Origin: Haliclystus octoradiatus
Taxonomy: Eukaryota; Cnidaria; Staurozoa; Stauromedusae; Haliclystidae
Assembly: GCA_916610825.1 (NCBI GenBank)
Contig: OU744449.1
Span: 6,716,243-6,780,242, forward strand
Direction of reading: 5' to 3'
Length of the DNA: 64,000 nucleotides
Of the stretch, positions 57,801 through 64,000 are shown one piece after another. The notes below the pieces were generated by a model. The model searched no databases. It was given only the letters and a program-made list of their open reading frames with translations, and was not told the origin of the DNA. The translations under genes were made by a program, and so were the position numbers. The stretch's first letter is position 1. Each line of letters begins with the position of its first letter.

Positions 57801-60800
57801 GAAAAGTAGTAAGTAATCTAATTAATTACTTTTTGAAGTAATAAGTATTTATTCGAGACAAAGTATATTGATTACTTTCCATTTGCTATTCCATTACAAA
57901 ATATTTGCTTCGTTGTCTTTCTTGTGATATTTTCCAAATGTGTTGCTGTCACATCATTATCAAAAGGAGACAATCTCTTTTGTCTGCACAAGTTAACATC
58001 ATCATTAACTAATAACTGTTTTGGGGTAAGTAATTAGTAATTGTAATGATTTACTTTTCAGTTGAAGTACATAGTAACGTAATTAGTTACTTTTGAGGAG
58101 AATGATTTTTTAATGTAGTTTAATACTTTTGTAAAGTAATTCTCGCATCACTGCAAAACAGTTCATTGTAAGTTATATGGCCCAATTTTCATAAACTGTT
58201 CATTAAGAGTTTATGAACATTGAACAGTCAATGGAAATTCACTAGCAGTTTATGAAAAAGTTCATGAACTTTTTATGATGTGTTCATGAGCAGTTCATGA
58301 GCTAAACATTTTTTTGCCGATGGTACACTGTTTTTTCATATCTTTTATACTGCGTTCATATTAATAATGTCATGAACTTAGAGTTAACTTCACTTTAATA
58401 ATCTGATGTGTGCCATTTTACGCTTTTAGTCATTCAAAGATGTTTTACAGCAACTTCTAGAGGCCAATTTGTCTCGACAAAATGATGCAATGTTAAAATT
58501 TGAAGTAAGTGCATTGAAGTGTGACTGTGTGTCATTCATTCATTAAAATAGACATTGTTTGAGCTTTCGACATTGCTTATGTCATCTTCAGAAATTTATT
58601 TAAAAAGAAAAATTATTTAAAATACCTGAGTTTAAAAATGTTCAAGTTTTACAAAGTGCTAGAATTAGTGCTAAAATGAGATGCGTTAGATAACAATAAA
58701 CTATTTCATACAAAGGCAAAAACAATATCTTTTCAATATGCTGCAAAAAAGCTGAGATTTTTTTGAGTCAGACTGAGTGTTAAGGTTTGGCTTTATTTGT
58801 CTGATTTACCATTCTTAAACCCTTGTTTTTTAGATAATTTTTCTTTTAAATAAATTTCTGAAATATTTATTGTGCAATATTTTTAAAAATTGAAATATAT
58901 ACGGTAGCATTAAGTCATCCATGTTTGATTTGTTTCTTCTAGTGTTTAAAATGTGGTACAATATTTCAAAGTGATGTAGAAGCCAATATTTGCGTTGTTT
59001 GTCATAGCCAAATGGTTGTTGAATATTTTGATAAAGAAGTTATTAATGAATCAATTCCAACATCTCATTCTGATGATCATATTACATCAACTGATGATAG
59101 TTCAAATGCTGCTAATGAAGACGAGCGTAAACCCCGTGATTCTATTGACGAAGTATTGAATAAGGTGTCACATTATGCAGCCTATGGACCATCTCAAGAT
59201 ATAAATATACCAAAGTAAGTAGCATCACAGTAGATAAGCTATGCATAACCCCGCTAGTATCACTACTATTAACATCCCAGCCTGTTTAATATCACAAAAT
59301 TTTCTCAACCAATTTCTATCAAACTTAGGCCTATTGCTTTTGCTTGGCTGCGCCAGGACACAGAATGTAGCAAATTCACGCTCTACCAACAGCTTTGTTA
59401 GCTATTAACCCTTGATGTGATCCCTATGGATTGAAAATAATTTATGTGGCAACAAATAACAATTAAACTCCTCACCCTTTTGTGGGGTTTTGGGATTGGT
59501 GGGAGTTACTCATTCGTTCGTTAGGCAGCTAAGCTCGTGCTAACCTGTTTCCCCCACTCAAACCAAGCACGGTCACACTGATAATCAGTGGAAAATTTAC
59601 AACTACCCTGTTGAAATAAAAGTTAATCTGTAGCTACTTAAAGTAAACTTGACAAACATGACCTATTGACTTATGGTGAGGGTGGGCTGGGAAGCATTAG
59701 CATCTCGACTATTACAAGAAAGTCGAGGCATAACTTCAGAATAATTTCAATTGATTAATTGACAATATCGATTTCGTTCGTTCGTGTCTTACTTACTTGC
59801 AGGCTAGCACATGCAAGAATGATTACGCCCTACTATGTCACAAGACTTACAATGCCAGCTTTCGTACGAGGCAATTCCCGTGCATGCATTCATTGAGATA
59901 TGTAACGCCACGCCTCCAAGCAATGCAACAGCAAACTAGAAAAACTGTGTGGGCCGTACTGAGGATCCCAAAAGGCCTGGTGTTTAACTTCTACTAAATG
60001 ATATGTAGTAACATTTAATATGATTATAAAATTGTCTTTTTTAAAGTTTCTGATCACATGTATTAATAAGAACTTGAAAAAGGGGTATTCTGAAAAATTG
60101 TTTATTATTGACAAAACGTAATGCAATAGACTTTTTAATACAAGGTATTCTTAGAGTAATGCGCACTATCGAGTATAATATGGTAACCTATTGGGACTGG
60201 AAATTATCAAGAATGTCAAGGTATATTTGTCATAAACTCATAAAGGGGGGCTAGCTCACATGGAAGAGCAACCGAACTTCAGATCTGATCATATCTGATC
60301 GACTCTGGTTCGATTGCCTGAAGGTCAACTCAGCTTTAGCTTTGTCTAAAACATCAAATGAGTACGATCTGAGGATGGCGGATGGAATTGTCCAGATGGA
60401 ATTGCATTATGTTTAACAGCGACATCGTTGTACATTGACGAAGCCCAGCTGCCATGAAATTTGTTAAAATTGATCATCAGTGTCGCCTCTGAGATCAATA
60501 TTGAGGGCATGGAGAGCATTTACAATCACTGCTCTTAGAGTAGAGAGCCACTTACCTATAATGAGAAAAGTTTTTTCCGCGCATTCAGTAGGGCGCTACC
60601 GTCTCAATTACTACTAAGATTAGTTAGTTATCAAGTTTTATTTCTTTCCTTTAGCGCAATTGAATACCACAATACGACAGATGGATCTATTCAACCCCAC
60701 ACTGAGTTATCATCTTCTCTAGAAGTTAACACAGAACGCAGTGAAAATATCCACAGTGTCTACACGCCATTATTACCTGAATCAGACATTGATACTATAA

Positions 60801-63058
60801 TCAGCAACAAACGAAATTCAACATCTGCATCGTCATCATTTGTTGCGACATTAATGTCAGCAGTGCGCCATCAAAAGCCATCAATAAAATCAAAACAATC
60901 GCCAGGGAAAAGCTCATATGAATCATCTGGTAAAGGATCAGTTGAACAATCTTTACCATCGCCCATGATGTCAGGATCTGGTTGTGAATCGTTGGGCCGT
61001 AGTTCATCTCAACTTACTACGCCATTGAAACCGACTAATAATGATGAAATATTTATAAATAAAGACGAATTTATGAAATGCGATCATCGGTTAATGTTAT
61101 ATTTTGATATGGAATTGTTTGACGATAAAGGAGAAGAATTTCTTTGTATGCTCAAGGTAAGAGCAGAGCAAAAATACTCATCTGACTAGTATTGATACAG
61201 ACTATTTTTTAATTTCAAATTTTCATTTTCTGTACTTAGTTCATGAAATGTTCATGAACTGTTCAAAAGTTGAGTTGTTGTACTATTGTTTTAGTGAAAT
61301 ATTGAACTTCTAAACGTTCATACTGTACTTTCGATTTCTTAACAAATAAAAGAAACGAAACAGAAAAGGTTTTTAATATGTTTTTGAAGAATAGAACATT
61401 TTATTTCATTGTGAATTGGTTGTGAATTTAGTGAATTGCTGGTATCCAATTATCTTGTTGCTTCTATGATCATGCTTCTTTATCTACAGGCAGATGTTGT
61501 TCGATTTGGTGTTAATCAGATATGGGAAGGAATTTTATTGATATCTACAAAACATTTATTCATTTTGAGATTGGGCAGCATTCCATGGTAAATATATCTT
61601 GCATCCATTATTTAATTAACTAGTAATTTAGCCACTTATTTAAAAATAATGACCACATTCCTTGCAAATTGTATCCTATTTGTGTCATTCGCTCTCAAGT
61701 TGTAAACCATGCCAAAGTTTGATTTCCGTTCCAGTCCAGAAAACATTGGAAGACTTTGGGGGCACTCGTAGGTGATCGTATACCAACAATTTTCAACAAG
61801 AGTGATTGATTTCACTCCCAATACTTTGCTGCTCCCCAATCCAAAATGAAAACCAAGTTGAATTCGGTTAGAACAATAGTTTGAGGACTATAGACATGAT
61901 GATTGGTCAGTACGCTAGACTGGTCAAAAGAAAAATGAAAAATTGAAAGTTGCATTGCATACTCAATTTTATTGTTCTACTTGGTAAAAAAATCAACATT
62001 TAAGTTCAAAAAATTTTGGAAATGGGCTCTCAATGCCCTCCTAAATTAACACACACAGACGCTTCAAACTTTCAAAAAATATAATTGAATCTCTATAAAG
62101 TATTGTTGAATAATTTCCGATGTCTATAAAGGTGACAATCTCAGAAATATTACTTTGGCATTTAAATCCTATTGGATGAGAACCCATACTGAAAATTTTT
62201 GCTTCAAAGTGATGCAATTGAATTTATGGCTTTCACTGCGATTGTGACATATTATTCAAGTGAGGCTCCTGAGGTGAACTGCCACATGTTTATAATGGCT
62301 GCGTCTGCAATATCTAAAATAGTATTTTCTATTTAATCAACGCTGTAAGGCCACGTTAACCCGTGCGAAAAATTTAGTTGGGTTCATTAACTGTTCATGA
62401 TCAGTTCATGACCAGTTCAAGAAAGTTAAATGGCACAATTTTCATGAACATTTTTCTCATTAATTGTGCATAAACTGCCGTTTATGAGAATGATTAGACC
62501 ATTTAACTTTCATGAACTGTTTTCACAGGGGCATATAGCAGTCAATTCTCTACATCTCATAGCTGGCTAATACATACAGGTTTTACTGTATGCAGGGTCC
62601 GTTTTACTGTATACACAACTTTTTTGTTGAGGTTTGACCAATAAATCATAAAATTACCAATTTTCTTCTGAATTTGCTCTAGCCTTCAGGAATCTAGGAT
62701 TGCAGAATTCCTACTTGTGTCGGACCCTGACTGTATGTATATGTTTGTTTTTCAGTGACAACCCAAAAGAATGGATTGTGAAGTCAGATAAATTTTATTT
62801 CCAAGATATAAAATTTGTTGATATGGGTTTCTTCAAACAGGTATGACAGCTAGTGTGTGTATTCCTATGTTAATATTTTATTTTAAACTTTGTGACCATG
62901 TTTTTATGTGTGATCATCAGATCATAAAATGTGATAATGTAACTTATTTCAGAGTTTTCAAATTGAATTTGGTCGACCTATTTGTAAATATAAATTTTTG
63001 GTCAATGATTCTGAGCGATGTGAAAGATTTATGACGGTTTTATTACAAAGTTTTGAAG
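39815..63058 (+). CDS. STK11IP: Serine/threonine kinase 11-interacting protein, STK11IP (25 exons, 3'-truncated by window)
   Basis: Exons: 39815-39896, 41387-41476, 41864-41961, 42797-42871, 43257-43352, 44322-44429, 46224-46289, 46371-46500, 47224-47327, 48342-48431, 49960-50001, 50793-50954, 51802-51892, 53538-53675, 54239-54295, 54910-55140, 55495-55634, 57100-57237, 57564-57686, 58430-58504, 58943-59214, 60655-61156, 61490-61587, 62756-62840, 62953-63058. The ATG at 39815 is preceded by an in-frame stop at 39791. Phases agree throughout (3199 bases, 1066 residues). Residues 1-110 match the LIP1 N-terminus. Leucine-rich repeats span about 115-313 (VPIDEVKGLYLIRRQLCTLI, LVVLDLSYNTINAID). 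A basic segment (KTQRRVRDALI) follows, then a C-x2-C-x12-C-x2-C zinc-ribbon-like motif at 713-732, and CDHRLMLYFDMELFDDKGEE near 945 starting a PH-like region. Human STK11IP binds LKB1 and SMAD4 in the cytoplasm and acts at lysosomes. The last exons lie beyond the window. Confidence 0.93.
42089..42315. repeat. Higher-order tandem array of TGTTCATGAA units
   Basis: Six adjacent units start TGTTCATGAA and end CATGG[A/C]C. Lengths are 32, 32, 31, 51, 51 and 30 bp. The 51-bp units carry an extra internal GTTCATGA segment. The array lies in STK11IP intron 3 and belongs to the palindromic GTTCATGAAC repeat family found in at least eight more of this gene's introns. Confidence 0.9.
44603..45481. mobile_element. 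PIF/Harbinger-like non-autonomous element
   Basis: 33-bp inverted ends (44603-44635 and 45449-45481) differ at one position and start GGCTAGGGTTATATGGACGC. They are flanked by TTA on both sides (44600-44602 and 45482-45484). A TWA target and GG-start termini are typical of PIF/Harbinger. Inside is a perfect 16-bp-stem hairpin with a 1-base loop at 45320-45352 (AGCTCCGCACGTCAAG and complement). The only notable frame is 81 codons on the minus strand at 44640-44885 and does not resemble a transposase. It lies in STK11IP intron 6. Confidence 0.85.
45523..45810 (-). mobile_element. tRNA-derived SINE (minus orientation, head truncated)
   Basis: A reverse copy of the SINE at 63167. It includes the complement of the B box (GATTTGAACCATAG) and the shared body (complement of GAGTACCAT... 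with TGGCGGATGGAA). The 3' end reads as GGTAGAGCAACACCGTCCCA on its own strand. The A-box half of the tRNA head is missing or diverged. It lies in STK11IP intron 6, right after the Harbinger-like element. Confidence 0.7.
47545..47755. repeat. GTTCATGAAC palindrome cluster
   Basis: At least ten GTTCATGAA-type words on both strands, including AGTTCATGAACAATTCATGA. Clusters of the same word lie at about 49030-49110, 51010-51070, 52555-52640, 54470-54850, 58180-58315, 61235-61270 and 62380-62530, all within STK11IP introns. Confidence 0.8.
48588..48751. mobile_element. Tc1/mariner-like MITE
   Basis: It runs from CTGTGAAACCTGGATGTAAC to GTTATAACAGGTTTGACTG with TA at both ends. The middle (AGCTACGAGAGGTAGATAAA) is the complement of the copies at 6175, 34201 and 57287. 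It lies in STK11IP intron 10. Confidence 0.75.
50382..50565. mobile_element. Second Tc1/mariner-like MITE family
   Basis: Inverted ends CAGTCGAACTTGCTTAATAT and GATATTAACCAAGTTCAACT are followed by G, with TA outside. Internal blocks GCAAGGTGGGA(T/C)ATTAA are repeated. It lies in STK11IP intron 11. Confidence 0.7.
51987..52247. mobile_element. hAT MITE interrupted by two other repeats
   Basis: CAGGCTCCGACAATACG at the left and TTTTATTGGACCCT at the right are ends of the CAGGGTCCGACAA family. Between them lie an AAAGCAAATCGTAAGAAAAC block, also an end of the element at 52803, and a fragment CAGTCAAACCTGTTATAACG of the Tc1-like MITE. This is a nest of three repeat types in STK11IP intron 13. 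Confidence 0.6.
52803..53094. mobile_element. 292-bp MITE (AGCAAATCGTAAGAAAA ends)
   Basis: The left end AGCAAATCGTAAGAAAACAA and the complementary right end ATTTTCTTACGATTTGCT extend into about 40 bp of imperfect inverted repeat that includes GAGAAAA[A]TATTATCA. There is no coding potential. It lies in STK11IP intron 13; its target duplication is unclear. Confidence 0.7.
54517..54716 (-). mobile_element. tRNA-derived SINE, internally deleted
   Basis: A reverse copy holding the complement of the A box (CATCTGAGCTAGACC) and of the B box (GATTTGAACCACAG), plus the 3' end GGTAGGGCGTCACCGTCTCA on its own strand. The middle of the body is missing relative to 60246-60610. It lies in STK11IP intron 15. 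Confidence 0.75.
55150..55395. mobile_element. hAT-type MITE beside exon 16 donor
   Basis: It starts CAGGGTTCGATAAAATA and ends TTTTATCAAACCCTG. The flanks TATGCTTC and TAAGCTTC form a 7/8-matching target duplication. It begins 9 bp after the end of STK11IP exon 16 (55140), so its duplication overlaps the donor region. Confidence 0.75.
57287..57462. mobile_element. Tc1/mariner-like MITE
   Basis: It starts CAGTTACAGCTGCTGTAACG and ends ATATACAGGTTTCATTG, with TA on both sides. The inside shares GGTCACCTCTATATAGCAG and CTCATAGCTGGCTGTTATA with other copies. It lies about 50 bp after STK11IP exon 18. Confidence 0.75.
60246..60610 (+). mobile_element. tRNA-derived SINE, near full length
   Basis: The head has an A box (CTAGCTCACATGG) and a B box (GGTTCGATTGCC), the internal RNA polymerase III promoter of a tRNA. 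Then follows a body with GAGGATGGCGGATGGAATTG and a 3' end GTAGGGCGCTACCGTCTCAA. Four copies in the window share this plan. This one ends about 45 bp before STK11IP exon 22. Confidence 0.8.
62593..62729. mobile_element. hAT-type MITE with perfect 8-bp target duplication
   Basis: It starts CAGGGTCCG and ends GTGTCGGACCCTG. ACTGTATG is present at 62585-62592 and 62730-62737. This is the clearest proof of the family's hAT nature. It inserted into the end of a Tc1-like MITE (CAGGTTTTACTGTA) and stops 26 bp before exon 24 of STK11IP. Confidence 0.9.
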
Positions 63059-63166
63059 GTATGTTAATCATATAAAACAGAACATCAATGTGAAATAATG
63101 TAATGGTCAATATTCCAACTGCTACTTTTAGTCACAGATGTTATTCTTCAACCGAAACACAGGAAA

Positions 63167-63510
63167 ATTAGCTCAGATGGCATAGCAACCGAACTTCAGA
63201 TCGTGACTGTGGTTCAAACCCCCCGAAGGTCAACTCAGCCTTGACTTTATATGAAACATCAAATGAGTACCATCTGAGGATGGCGGATGTAATGGTCCAG
63301 AGGGAATTGCATTGTGAGTAGCTGCAACGCATCGTTGCGCATCGACAATCAAGACCTATCTGCCATGAAATCTGTTGAGATTGATCTGCAGTGTCGCGGG
63401 TGAGATCAACAAAGATTGTTTAAAATCATTGCTCTTAGTGAAAAAGCCACTCCTCTAGAAATAGAAGAGAGGTACGGGTTTCTTCGGTAGAGTGACATCG
63501 TCTACACTAC
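63167..63510 (+). mobile_element. tRNA-derived SINE
   Basis: A box TAGCTCAGATGG and B box GGTTCAAACCC are clear, followed by the shared body (GAGGATGGCGGATGTAATGG) and the 3' end GGTAGAGTGACATCGTCTAC. It lies after the last STK11IP exon that I can assign. Confidence 0.8.
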
Positions 63511-64000
63511 TTTTTAATCGAAACACCATCCTTAAGCCTGGTTTCCATTTAGAATCGGGAGGTACTGGCAGCCATCACCAGCGAAAATCGAACGCACAGA
63601 AAGTGAATCATGTTTGATAATCGGTATGGCAAATTGGCACTTGCCGCCAGTGCCTGCCGATTCCAGGCTTTAGTGTCAGGAAGGAAATCTGATCATTCAA
63701 TATTTTTGAGATCCCACTATGATATTATCCACCTTGGACTCAGTTAGTAGTAAAATAACAAATAAAATAAACCAAGTTAAGCTAAATTGAATAAACCTGT
63801 TTTATTTTTATGAATGGCTTTGAACTAGCTATATAATATCATCCGCATCTATTCTAACTGTAATAGCAATTGATTGATAAATCACATTTTTGCTTATCAA
63901 CTAAAATTATAGATAAAAACCATTTTCAAAATCGTTGATTTCATCCTTCACTCTCTTCTTCAATACCAAATTTGCCAATTTGCATGACTTTGTATGTATG
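63511..64000. other. Probable STK11IP intron, nothing recognised
   Basis: AT-rich sequence with no exon I can support. The phase-1 end of the last assigned exon (63058) shows that the gene continues, probably beyond the window. Confidence 0.5.

Noticed and set aside
60246..60310. tRNA-like A and B boxes as a genuine tRNA gene
   Set aside because: The cloverleaf is incomplete and the sequence continues into a repeated SINE body with four copies.

Overview
The window is nuclear DNA of an intron-rich, AT-rich animal. GT-AG introns of 0.3-2 kb, a metazoan gene set (RSU1, STK11IP, group III secreted phospholipase A2) and dense MITEs, tRNA-derived SINEs, LINE 3' ends and one Ty3/Gypsy element suggest an aquatic invertebrate. 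I cannot fix the phylum from this sequence. No bacterial-type genes, CRISPR arrays or certain tRNA/rRNA genes were seen.

Layout. 1-5 kb: the last exon of an unrecognised + strand gene, then a three-exon secreted phospholipase A2. 5-14.5 kb: repeats, namely long ATT/AAT arrays, a LINE 3' remnant and a complete Ty3/Gypsy LTR retrotransposon (8360-13197, minus strand) with two 157-bp LTRs and a 5-bp target duplication. 14.5-26.4 kb: mostly non-coding, with fold-back elements and one apparently intronless 195-residue gene at 23178-23765 that I do not recognise. 26.5-35.7 kb: RSU1 on the minus strand, nine coding exons, 278 residues. 35.9-39.2 kb: a 3.36-kb element with 48-bp terminal inverted repeats and a 7-bp target duplication. 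39.8-63.1 kb: STK11IP on the plus strand, 25 coding exons (1066 residues) in the window; its 3' end lies beyond the window.

RSU1 and STK11IP are divergent, with start codons 4.09 kb apart. Without the TIR element and one copy of its target duplication they would be about 0.72 kb apart, so an insertion seems to have split a compact head-to-head promoter region. RSU1 works in the IPP (ILK-PINCH-parvin) adhesion complex and STK11IP binds the LKB1 kinase. The pairing may be only positional. All exon models were built by eye from splice consensus, reading-frame continuity and resemblance to the human proteins. Each internal exon length agrees with its phase. No clearly new biological system was found. 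The best leads are the split promoter region, the palindromic GTTCATGAAC repeats confined mainly to STK11IP introns, the retrotransposon with an altered reverse-transcriptase active site, and the unrecognised single-exon gene.
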